A stretch of 32,636 nucleotides of DNA, taken from positions 1 to 32,636 of the forward strand of contig CAZETK010000038.1 in the NCBI GenBank assembly GCA_964515195.1. The letters are read 5' to 3'. Below the pieces are notes generated by a model. It saw only the letters and a list, made by a program, of their open reading frames with translations. It did no database searches and was not told the DNA's origin. Source of the DNA: Ga0074139 sp964515195 (GTDB lineage: Bacteria; Bdellovibrionota; Bdellovibrionia; Bdellovibrionales; Bdellovibrionaceae). Position numbers and translations under genes: made by a program. Of the stretch, positions 14,920 to 22,148 are shown one piece after another (the stretch's first letter is position 1; every line of letters starts with the position of its first letter).

Positions 14920-16361
14920 TTCCAGCTCTGGTTCCTCTTTTAGCTTTGGTGTGGGGCATACTCAGCTTTTTTGCCCGCAACTTAAGAGTCGCCCCAATTA
15001 TCTCTATAATGGGAAGTTTCACCATCCTTTGTGTAAGCTCGGGGGTGTTGTTTCTCTGTTCGCAGGGCGAGATTTTTAACCTTCAAGTTGGTGGTTGGCC
15101 GTCCCCCGTGGGGATTTCATTGCGCGTGGATTTGACAAGCGCTTTGATGATTTGGATTTCATCGCTGATTACTTTAGGGGTCCATTTCTACTCACTCAGC
15201 ACGCTCGTCTCGGTCGATGCGCTCGAGACGAAGGGCTTCCATTCTGTTTGGCATTTTCTTGCGGCAGGTGTGTATGGAAGTTTTTCGACCGGGGATCTTT
15301 TTAATCTGTTTGTCTGGTTTGAAATGTTACTGCTGGCCTCCTTTGTCTTGATGTCCATGGGGGGGAGGCATTGGCGCTTACGCGGAAACATTTATTACGT
15401 CATAATCAATCTGGTTGGCTCAGCGATCTTTCTGTTGGGTTTAGGGTTTCTTTACAACTCCACGGGCACTCTTAATTTCGAGGACCTGCAGCAACTCGAA
15501 ATTGCCGGGTACACAAAACATATTGCGGCCCTCGCCTTCTTGATTGCCTTCGGAATGAAAGCAGCTGTATTTCCGTTCTATTCTTGGTTACCAGCTTCTT
15601 ATCCTACTACAGCCATTGCCCCACTTTCGATCTTCGCGGGCCTATTGACCAAAGTGGGCGTGTACGCTCTGCTGCGGTTTTTCGGGTCCCCATCCATCCT
15701 GCAGGCCGAGTGGATCGGTCCGCTTCTTTTTATAGTAGCGGGACTTACAATGTTGTTGGGAGTATATGGAGCCGCTGTCAAAATGACCATGAGAAAGATC
15801 CTGGCCTTCCATATTGTCAGTCAAATTGGATATATGATTCTAGGAATTGCAATAGGAGGAAAAGTCGGCCTAACTGTTGCGATTTTCTACCTGATGCACC
15901 ACATGGTGGTAAAAACAAACCTGTTTTTGATCACTGGCGCCATCGAGTTCACTCAGAAACAATCAGACTTGAAAAAAGTGGGGGGGTTGGCCCGCCAACA
16001 TCCGTGGATTGCGGCGGGGTTCGCGATCTCAGCATTATCTTTAGCAGGCGTTCCGCCGTTTTCAGGATTCTGGGCCAAGTTATTCACTCTGTATGCGGCG
16101 GCTTCGTATGAAGCTTACATCAGTCTAACTGTGGGAATTGTTTGCGGATTGCTCACCCTTTTTTCGATGATAAAGATCTGGAACAATGCTTTTCTGAAGG
16201 AATTAAAACCAAAGTCCACTCCGCGGCGATCTCTTCCCTGGACTATGGGTCTTCCGATTTTTGTATTCTGCTTGTGGATCATATTTATCGGCTTAAATCC
16301 GAAATGGCTTCTGGCGTTGTCTGAACAAGCGGCTATGCAGTTACTTGGAGTTTCCGAATGA
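14916..16361 (+). CDS. mrpD: Mrp antiporter subunit D (NuoN/M-like)
   Basis: The 481-residue membrane protein has about 14 helices and belongs to the NuoL/M/N proton-pumping family. Visible landmarks are LFNLFVWFEMLLLASFVL (helix-5 Glu), FGMKAAVFPFYSWLPASYPT (Lys), LLTKVGVYALLR (Lys), MHHMVVKTNLFLI and SLAGVPPFSGFWAKL. It uses a GTG start at 14916 overlapping the mrpC stop (GTGA), with GGAGG six bases upstream. Full length compared with Bacillus MrpD, in contrast to MrpA and MrpE in this operon. Confidence 0.95.
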   Translation: MIPALVPLLALVWGILSFFARNLRVAPIISIMGSFTILCVSSGVLFLCSQGEIFNLQVGGWPSPVGISLRVDLTSALMIWISSLITLGVHFYSLSTLVSVDALETKGFHSVWHFLAAGVYGSFSTGDLFNLFVWFEMLLLASFVLMSMGGRHWRLRGNIYYVIINLVGSAIFLLGLGFLYNSTGTLNFEDLQQLEIAGYTKHIAALAFLIAFGMKAAVFPFYSWLPASYPTTAIAPLSIFAGLLTKVGVYALLRFFGSPSILQAEWIGPLLFIVAGLTMLLGVYGAAVKMTMRKILAFHIVSQIGYMILGIAIGGKVGLTVAIFYLMHHMVVKTNLFLITGAIEFTQKQSDLKKVGGLARQHPWIAAGFAISALSLAGVPPFSGFWAKLFTLYAAASYEAYISLTVGIVCGLLTLFSMIKIWNNAFLKELKPKSTPRRSLPWTMGLPIFVFCLWIIFIGLNPKWLLALSEQAAMQLLGVSE

Positions 16362-16708
16362 TCTTGAAGTTTTTGATACCACTCTGGTGGATTCGTGCTT
16401 TGCGATTTATTTTATTTTTTATGAAAGAGGTTGTCGTTGCCAATTTGGATGTAGCGAAACTTGTTCTGTTCGTGCCGAATGAAAAAATTTATCCTGGCAT
16501 TGTGCGGATGCCACTGGATGTTGAAACGGACGCCGAGATCTTTTTACTGACGATGATGATAACACTTACCCCCGGCACCACCAATCTGGGGCTTGCTCCG
16601 GATCGGAAAAGTCTGATTCTGTATGTGCTACATTCTGAAGATCCAGAAAAAACAGCTATGGCGATTAAGTCTAGCTTTGAGAAACGCATCTTTGAGGTTT
16701 TGCGATGA
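16358..16708 (+). CDS. mrpE: Mrp antiporter subunit E, short form
   Basis: Recognised by the segment VANLDVAKLVLFVPNEKIYPGIV, the strand pair and the motif LTMMITLTPGTTNLGLAPD, which is the MrpE signature, and the C-terminal helix LHSEDPEKTAMAIKSSFEKRI. At 116 residues it is about 40-45 shorter than MnhE/PhaE. The alignment by eye begins at the helix normally third in the protein, so the first two helices are absent. It overlaps mrpD and mrpF by four bases (ATGA) on each side, leaving no room for an upstream extension in frame. Confidence 0.9.
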   Translation: MILKFLIPLWWIRALRFILFFMKEVVVANLDVAKLVLFVPNEKIYPGIVRMPLDVETDAEIFLLTMMITLTPGTTNLGLAPDRKSLILYVLHSEDPEKTAMAIKSSFEKRIFEVLR

Positions 16709-16968
16709 ATGAACTTTTGTACACCATTTTTACCATGCAACTGATAGCCGTCGCGAGTTCCTTTTATCGCGCTTGGAAGGGACCGAACCACACGGATCGG
16801 ATTATGATTTTTGACCTGTTGACGGCCACGGGGATCGCGCTTTTATTGACGATCGCCGTTTATCAAGATTCACAGTTGTATTTGGATATCGCACTGCTGA
16901 TGGCGCTAGTTTCCTTCGCGAGCATGATCGGATTTGGCTATTTTCTAGAGAAGGAGAAGATGCCATGA
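16705..16968 (+). CDS. mrpF: Mrp antiporter subunit F
   Basis: An 87-residue protein with three helices and the subunit F motif KGPNHTDRIMIFD (the family has RGP.x.DR..ALD), including the conserved Asp thought to lie near the ion path, and the DIALLMALVSF helix. Length is normal. Four-base overlaps join it to mrpE and mrpG. Confidence 0.93.
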   Translation: MNELLYTIFTMQLIAVASSFYRAWKGPNHTDRIMIFDLLTATGIALLLTIAVYQDSQLYLDIALLMALVSFASMIGFGYFLEKEKMP

Positions 16969-17285
16969 GCCTTGTCGTAATTTTGTTTTTCTTTCTGGGA
17001 TCATTCTTCTTACTACTAGCCGCCGTAGGATCTATAAAATTCCCTGACGCGCTAATGCGAATGGCCGCAATCTCTAAGGCATCCACCCTGGGCGTAATCC
17101 TATGCTCGGTGGCGACTGCTCTTCATTTTTCAGATGCGCTTGGTTGGCTCAAGGTTTTAACACTTTTTCTTTTCTTTTTATTTTCAACTCCAGTCGCCGT
17201 GCAAGTCATTGCACGCTCGGCCTACAGGAATGGAATCGATCTTTTTAAGAACACCCAAAAGGGAAAAGACACAGACCCAGTATAG
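16965..17285 (+). CDS. mrpG: Mrp antiporter subunit G
   Basis: A 106-residue, three-helix protein with the subunit G signature AAVGSIKFPDALMRMAAISKASTLGVIL; the family reads G..RFPD.Y.RMHA..KA.TLG. Here the usual Tyr/His positions are replaced (ALMRMAAIS). It overlaps mrpF by four bases and is the last antiporter gene. DUF488 begins 28 bases later. Confidence 0.93.
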   Translation: MSLVVILFFFLGSFFLLLAAVGSIKFPDALMRMAAISKASTLGVILCSVATALHFSDALGWLKVLTLFLFFLFSTPVAVQVIARSAYRNGIDLFKNTQKGKDTDPV

Positions 17286-17313
17286 GGCCCAAGGGGGGGA
17301 CCAAGAGGGTGCC

Positions 17314-17745
17314 ATGGAACAATCTATTCCATTAAATATTGAACGTCAGGTCCGTGAGCAGTATGATGTCTTTATGATACAGCTCAAACGGGCTTACGCA
17401 CCCAGCAATCGTAAAGACGGTTACCGAGTTTTGATTGATCGCCTTTGGCCGCGTGGAATTAAGAAACAGGAGTTGGACCTCGATGAATGGTTGAAAGATC
17501 TTGCCCCGAGCACCAAACTCAGAAAAGAGTTCGGCCATGATCCAGCACATTGGAAATCTTTCGTCAGTGCCTACAAGAAAGAGTTGCAATCACCTAAGGC
17601 CCGAGAGCTTATTCAAAGACTAGCTCAGCAGGCGTCGGGCAAGCGCACGCTCACTTTGCTCTACAGTGCCCGTGATGAAGAACACAACAATGCGGTTGTT
17701 TTAAAAGATATCCTTGAAAAGGAATCTGCGAAATCGAAGTCATAA
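17314..17745 (+). CDS. DUF488 family protein
   Basis: The core (IQLKRAYAPSNRKDGYRVLIDRLWPRGIKK ... WLKDLAPSTKLRKEFGHDPAHWKSFVSAYKKEL ... LTLLYSARDEEHNNAVVLKDIL) is an unmistakable DUF488 domain. The biochemical role of the family is not established. I took ATG 17314 (143 aa) because AGAGGG lies four bases upstream; the family usually starts at the equivalent of ATG 17374 (123 aa), and that shorter form is possible. It is 28 bases after mrpG and is probably the last gene of the same transcript. It converges with the PAS gene. Confidence 0.88.
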   Translation: MEQSIPLNIERQVREQYDVFMIQLKRAYAPSNRKDGYRVLIDRLWPRGIKKQELDLDEWLKDLAPSTKLRKEFGHDPAHWKSFVSAYKKELQSPKARELIQRLAQQASGKRTLTLLYSARDEEHNNAVVLKDILEKESAKSKS

Positions 17746-17796
17746 GCCGGAAAATAAAAATTTGATTCATCCACCAGTCCCGCATTCAAATTCTCT

Positions 17797-18225
17797 TTAG
17801 GTGCTGGAATTGACTCTATCCTCATTCTTCTCTGCAAGGTACTGGGCGGTTACCTCCCTACCTGTGGCTAATGCACCTAGTACCTCACCTTGATCGTTTC
17901 GAATAATCGAAAATGACAGACTGACGTAGATCTTTTTTCCATCTTTTGTCATCGAACGTGTCGTAAGTGCGCTTCGATCATGCTTTGTGCGACCGGCCTT
18001 AATCGCCGCCCCGAAAGCATCCCAATGAGCTGCGCGCAGATCTTCTGGAATAATAATATTTAAACTTTTACCCAGGGCTTCCGTCGACGGAAATCCAAAC
18101 ATCGCTTGGGCACTGGCGTTCCAAATTTGGATTATTCCCTCTATATCCGCAAAGATAACGGCATCTGCACCTTGCTCGATTGCGAGTTTATAAAGCCCCT
18201 GAGCATCGAATTGATCAAGTTTCAT
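17797..18225 (-). CDS. single PAS-domain protein
   Basis: A 142-residue protein that is one PAS domain and little else: GADAVIFADIEGIIQIWNASAQAMFGFPSTEALGKSLNIIIPEDLRAAHW, then a loop and the strand pairs KKIYVSLSFSIIRND and GEVLGALATGREVTAQ (PAC part). No kinase, cyclase or DNA-binding domain follows, so it may be a free sensor acting on a partner. I chose ATG 18225 since AGGAAG lies upstream and family similarity begins soon after; the longer frame (ATG 18288) runs through a 10-bp inverted repeat. It faces PEP carboxylase across a 240-base promoter region. Confidence 0.87.
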   Translation of the reverse strand: MKLDQFDAQGLYKLAIEQGADAVIFADIEGIIQIWNASAQAMFGFPSTEALGKSLNIIIPEDLRAAHWDAFGAAIKAGRTKHDRSALTTRSMTKDGKKIYVSLSFSIIRNDQGEVLGALATGREVTAQYLAEKNEDRVNSST

Positions 18226-18250
18226 CCCTGACAACTTCCTTTCCGGTAAA

Positions 18251-18288
18251 ATGGTAACCCCTCTAAGGACAATAACTAGGGTTACCAT
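18251..18288. promoter_or_regulatory. 10-bp inverted repeat upstream of the PAS gene
   Basis: ATGGTAACCC at 18251-18260 and GGGTTACCAT at 18279-18288 are exact inverted repeats separated by 18 bases. Each arm contains the near-palindrome GGTWACC, so it could hold two binding sites of a dimeric regulator. On the minus-strand RNA it could instead fold into a leader hairpin 25 bases before the PAS start, followed by a few T. Function is not known. Confidence 0.5.
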
Positions 18289-18377
18289 ATTTTATCCATC
18301 GCGAAAAGTCGTCTCCCATCACAGTGTGTAGAAATGCCCCAGCACAAAAGCAAAATGGAAGCTTGCTAAATGTCTGC

Positions 18378-18395
18378 GTTGAGGCTTGCCTCAAC
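18378..18395. promoter_or_regulatory. perfect palindrome upstream of the PEP carboxylase promoter
   Basis: GTTGAGGC and GCCTCAAC are exact reverse complements separated only by TT, giving an 18-bp palindrome. It ends seven bases before the predicted -35 element (18402). The tight spacing suits a regulator binding site better than an RNA hairpin. Confidence 0.5.
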
Positions 18396-18401
18396 TCTGA
18401 T

Positions 18402-18430
18402 TTGTTGACTTGATATAACCTAGTTATAAG
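18402..18430 (+). promoter_or_regulatory. predicted promoter of PEP carboxylase with palindromic spacer
   Basis: TTGTTG (18402-18407) and TATAAG (18425-18430) are 17 bases apart, a plausible sigma70-type promoter about 35 bases before the start codon. The 15-base palindrome TATAACCTAGTTATA (18414-18428) covers the spacer and part of the -10 box, so a protein bound there would block RNA polymerase. Confidence 0.5.
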
Positions 18431-18465
18431 AAATAAGGACCTCGTGACCGGATAGGAGTTACGGT

Positions 18466-20817
18466 ATGCCGAAAGCCCGGAGTCGGAAAATAAATAGAGT
18501 CCGAAAACTTCAGCTAGACAAACTGCCTGTTGAGCTGCGCGCCCTTGTTCGTACGATGACGGACTACCTGGGAATTGTCATCAGCGAGTATGAAGGAGAA
18601 GACTTTTACAATCGCATTGAGTCTTACCGCCAGATGATGAAAAAGGACCGAGCTTCTACCGATTCTCTTCAGCTGCATAAAATTTCCGCCATGATCTCTG
18701 AGGAAACCCCCTCCAATCAATACAAGATCGCCCATGCTTTTGCTCTCCTTCTTGAGATTATCAATGCCTGCGAATCCGCTTATCGCACTTGGCGTCAGCA
18801 GCACAAGCCCTCCGTGACTGAAAATCACTTCACGTTAGACCTAAATTTCGTTCTCACCGCCCATCCCACGGAGGCTAGATCCGAAAACGTTGTTAAGATT
18901 CTTCATGACTTGATATCCCTAATGGTGCAGGGGTTTCAAAAAAACTCTCGGTGGGATGAGAAAGCCATCCTAAGCCAAATTCGAATGTTATGGATAACCC
19001 CTCTTGTGAAGACTCATCCTCCTACGGTTGTCGATGAGGCCCACTACATTTATTCTATTATTTTTTCTGACTCCCTGTTGGATTTCTTATTGGAAGAAAA
19101 GCCCCAGTATGAACTCAAGCTTCGTACCTGGGTTGGAGGTGACAAGGATGGACATCCCGGTGTCAATGAAAATATCATGGTCGCCTCTTTGACCGGGTCA
19201 CGAAAATATCTTGTGGGTAAGCTGATGCAACTCCTTCAGGACATCTCACAAGACTTGGATATACTTGGGTTAGAAGATCAGAAATCGAATCAGGAAAGCC
19301 AAATTATAAGTGAATTAGCCGTCAGCTTAGTCCCCTTGTTAGAAGTTCGGGATGAAGACGGAAAACGACTTCACTCTTGGCTCAACCGTTATCAAACCTT
19401 TACGCAAAGTGCGAGTCGTTTTGTCAAAAACCACCATCAGGTCGCCAAGATTGAGCGCCTTTTTAAACTATTTCCGGCCCTTGTTCTTCCTCTGGAGCTT
19501 CGAGAAGACTCTGAAGAGATCGCTAAAGCTGTTGTGAACCCACAAGCTCCCATTGCGAAAATGTTAATTCGACTTAAACGGATCACCGAAGGATTTGATA
19601 TGATAGCCTACAGTCGCGGCTTTATCATCTCTCATTGTGAATCCGAAGAGGATATCTCGACGGCTAACCAATTGGCCTGGAAAACGACTGGTTCACGCAA
19701 GATTCCAGTCATTCCATTATTTGAGTCCCGTGAAGCCCTGATCAACGGTCCCAAAATATTAAAATCATGGTTAAAGTCCGAGCGCAACCTAAAGCAAGTT
19801 CAAAAAGACTGGTTAGGAAAGCTCGAGGTTATGCTTGGATATTCTGATTCCGCAAAACAGATTGGCGTCTTACCAAGCCGAACTCTTATTCGTAAGGCTA
19901 TGAACGAACTCCAAACGACGATAACAGAGATGGGCCTAACACCTGTTTTTTTTCATGGCTCTGGTGGCAGCGTTGACAGGGGCGGTGGCAGTCTGCGTGA
20001 GCAGATATCTTGGTGGTCGGATGGAGCCATCGGTAGGCCTAAATTAACAGTCCAAGGAGAGATGATCCAACGGACCTTCGCGACTCAGGAAATTCTGCAC
20101 TCCCAATGCGTGCACGTAAGTAGCGAGGCCTCTCTTCGTAAAAATAAAAAAGCGAAAATACCCTCATCTCGAATCTTTGAAAAATTTGTAAGCCTTGTTC
20201 AGGACCGTTACACTAACTTTGTTTCCCATCCTGAGCTGCTAGATAGCGCCCTGGAGGCCACGCCTTATCACTACCTAAATGTGTTGCGGATAGGGTCTCG
20301 CCCTACAAAGCGCCCCGCCCAGATGGCCTCTATAACGGCCCTAAGAGCCATTCCGTGGGTGTTGTGCTGGACCCAAACTCGACTTCTTCTTCCCACTTGG
20401 TGGGGCATTGGATCTGCTTGGCAACAGTTAGCAAAGAATGAAAAAGAGGAATTGAGAAAGCTCTACAGACACGACCCCTTCTTTTCCTCCTTTGTTAAAA
20501 CCTTAGGCTTCACTTTGGCTAAAGTAGAAATCAAAATTTGGAACCAATATCTTCACGCTCGTTATGGGGAGGCTGCCAAAATTAAGGTTAAAAAGTATAG
20601 AGAAGAGCTGAATCAAAGTTGTGAATTTATGAAGTATATAACAGAGACTTCTCATCTTATCCCCCATAAACTTTGGCTCGAAGAGAGCATCACCCTTAGA
20701 TCCCCCTACGTTCATGTTCTTAATTTACTGCAGATAAAAGCCATGGAAGATCAGAACGAAAAACTATTAAAAGAAACATTAGTGGGAATCGCCTGCGGGA
20801 TGCTGACAACCGGCTAA
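18466..20817 (+). CDS. ppc: phosphoenolpyruvate carboxylase, divergent
   Basis: Carboxylates PEP to oxaloacetate, refilling the TCA cycle. Family landmarks: TAHPTEA with catalytic His133; GGDKDGHPGV (usually GGDRDGNP); VMLGYSDSAK; the loop FHGSGGSVDRGGG (497-507); GSRPTKRP; LRAIPWVLCWTQTRLLLP; and the C-terminal GIACGMLTTG. At 783 residues it is about 100 shorter than E. coli Ppc. In the mobile loop the first Arg (E. coli Arg581) is Ser499, while the second (Arg587) is kept as Arg505. The third residue from the end, Asn in E. coli (Asn881, aspartate inhibitor site), is Thr. Start: AGGAG about eight bases before ATG. Activity and regulation may differ from the classical enzyme. Confidence 0.92.
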   Translation: MPKARSRKINRVRKLQLDKLPVELRALVRTMTDYLGIVISEYEGEDFYNRIESYRQMMKKDRASTDSLQLHKISAMISEETPSNQYKIAHAFALLLEIINACESAYRTWRQQHKPSVTENHFTLDLNFVLTAHPTEARSENVVKILHDLISLMVQGFQKNSRWDEKAILSQIRMLWITPLVKTHPPTVVDEAHYIYSIIFSDSLLDFLLEEKPQYELKLRTWVGGDKDGHPGVNENIMVASLTGSRKYLVGKLMQLLQDISQDLDILGLEDQKSNQESQIISELAVSLVPLLEVRDEDGKRLHSWLNRYQTFTQSASRFVKNHHQVAKIERLFKLFPALVLPLELREDSEEIAKAVVNPQAPIAKMLIRLKRITEGFDMIAYSRGFIISHCESEEDISTANQLAWKTTGSRKIPVIPLFESREALINGPKILKSWLKSERNLKQVQKDWLGKLEVMLGYSDSAKQIGVLPSRTLIRKAMNELQTTITEMGLTPVFFHGSGGSVDRGGGSLREQISWWSDGAIGRPKLTVQGEMIQRTFATQEILHSQCVHVSSEASLRKNKKAKIPSSRIFEKFVSLVQDRYTNFVSHPELLDSALEATPYHYLNVLRIGSRPTKRPAQMASITALRAIPWVLCWTQTRLLLPTWWGIGSAWQQLAKNEKEELRKLYRHDPFFSSFVKTLGFTLAKVEIKIWNQYLHARYGEAAKIKVKKYREELNQSCEFMKYITETSHLIPHKLWLEESITLRSPYVHVLNLLQIKAMEDQNEKLLKETLVGIACGMLTTG

Positions 20818-20982
20818 GATGGCAGAAGGTTCCAATTTGGAACTAACTATTTTAATTCATAACCATCTCTACAAAAGACTTTTTAGCTGACATGTACTCA
20901 TTAGGAATAAAAATAAAATCTTAAAATATTTTTCAAGCTGATTCTTTTTGCTGTACAGAAAGAAGGCAATAGTAGTAAACAC

Positions 20983-21009
20983 GGCCTCATTAACAATTGA
21001 GGTCTTTCT
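20983..21009 (+). terminator. possible weak terminator after ppc
   Basis: GGCCTCA (20983-20989) pairs with TGAGGTC (20998-21004) with one G-T pair around an eight-base loop, and TTTCT follows. It lies about 165 bases after the ppc stop. The rest of the AT-rich stretch 20818-21104 shows no gene that I can support. Confidence 0.35.
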
Positions 21010-21122
21010 ACAGTTTTGTAATCTGATACTCTTTGTCAGGTCATAATTTTAGAAAAATTGTTTAAGTGGTATGTAAGCAGACGTGAGAGCCTCGTAGAAT
21101 TCAAATGAATTTAAGGAACTAC

Positions 21123-22148
21123 ATGCTTCAGTCCGCTCAAAGAATATTCAGGTGTATATTAGCATTCACTTTATTGGCGCCAACTGCATTCGCTACTTCT
21201 ACTGTCGTTCATTTTACATCGGCAGATGGAGTTAAGCTCAATGCCCGTCTGCTTAATTCTGCCAATAGCTCCAAAAAGAAACCTGGCATTTTGCTGTTAG
21301 AGGGGTCAGGAAAATCCTCATTGGATCAAGAGCTGGAAAGCTCTCCTTTAAATCAACTATCTAAGGTTCTTCATAATCAGAAGTATGTGGTCTTAGCCTA
21401 CAACAAGCGCGGTTCTGGTGAAAATTCGACTAACGGTTCATTCTGGAAAGCTACCTTTAGCACTTATCAGGAAGATGCCCAAAGAGCTCTTGATTACCTG
21501 AAGTCTCTTAAGACTGTCGACTCAAACCGCATCTTTATTATAGGTCATGATTATGGGGGGACTCATGCTCTCAAATTGGCGGAAACCAATAAGCTTTCTG
21601 GTGTGATGCTGTTAAACACGTCTATTCGATCCGCTGCTGATCTGCAACTTGAACAATGCCGCATTCGACAGGAGCTAAAGGGCGTCAGCCAAAAAAATAT
21701 TAACGACCACATTCAAACTTTAGGCCGTCATATCTCAAGGCTTAAAGAAGATACTTTTAGTTGCACAAAGCCAGAATGTGAAGAAATTGAAGGAATTCCT
21801 GTTTACCGCAAATTTCTTCCGATCCCCTGGTGGAAAGAAGTTCTAAAGTTAGATTTTACCGAATGGGCGTTAAAGTTAAAAATACCAACTTTATTTATTT
21901 ATGGCACATCTGACTTTGTGATTCCAAAAACCGACTATTTCTATGTCCGGGATATCATAAGACTTCATAAACCCAGTCACATCCAAGCCATTCAAATTCA
22001 AAACATGGATCACTACTTTCTTGAACAGCCAGACATGGAAGGCAGCTATAAATATCGATCCGCGGCACTCCAGAAAAAGGAATATAAACCAATATCGCCT
22101 CACTTTGTTCGCGAGGTTATCGATTGGCTTAAAAAGCACTCCTCTTAA
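21123..22148 (+). CDS. exported alpha/beta hydrolase with Asp nucleophile motif
   Basis: The protein has a signal peptide (LQSAQRIFRCILAF..., cut likely after FAT or TAFA) and an alpha/beta-hydrolase fold. The oxyanion region is LLLEGSGKSS, the nucleophile elbow is IIGHDYGGTHAL, the acid is probably the Asp in YGTSDFVIP, and the base is the His in NMDHYFLE. The elbow has Asp, not the usual Ser, which is the arrangement of epoxide hydrolases and haloalkane dehalogenases (GHDWG) rather than esterases. A cysteine-containing cap (FSCTKPECEEIEG) could hold a disulfide. ATG 21123 is chosen because AAGGAA lies five bases upstream; ATG 21105 lacks a site. The 3' end overlaps the convergent Lnb_N gene by four bases. 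Confidence 0.85.
   Translation: MLQSAQRIFRCILAFTLLAPTAFATSTVVHFTSADGVKLNARLLNSANSSKKKPGILLLEGSGKSSLDQELESSPLNQLSKVLHNQKYVVLAYNKRGSGENSTNGSFWKATFSTYQEDAQRALDYLKSLKTVDSNRIFIIGHDYGGTHALKLAETNKLSGVMLLNTSIRSAADLQLEQCRIRQELKGVSQKNINDHIQTLGRHISRLKEDTFSCTKPECEEIEGIPVYRKFLPIPWWKEVLKLDFTEWALKLKIPTLFIYGTSDFVIPKTDYFYVRDIIRLHKPSHIQAIQIQNMDHYFLEQPDMEGSYKYRSAALQKKEYKPISPHFVREVIDWLKKHSS

Noticed and set aside
15584..16111. 175-residue open frame inside mrpD
   Set aside because: Out-of-frame shadow of mrpD; basic, Ser/Arg/Cys-rich composition and no family features.
18226..18288. PAS gene start at ATG 18288
   Set aside because: The extra residues are encoded by a perfect inverted repeat and show no family similarity.
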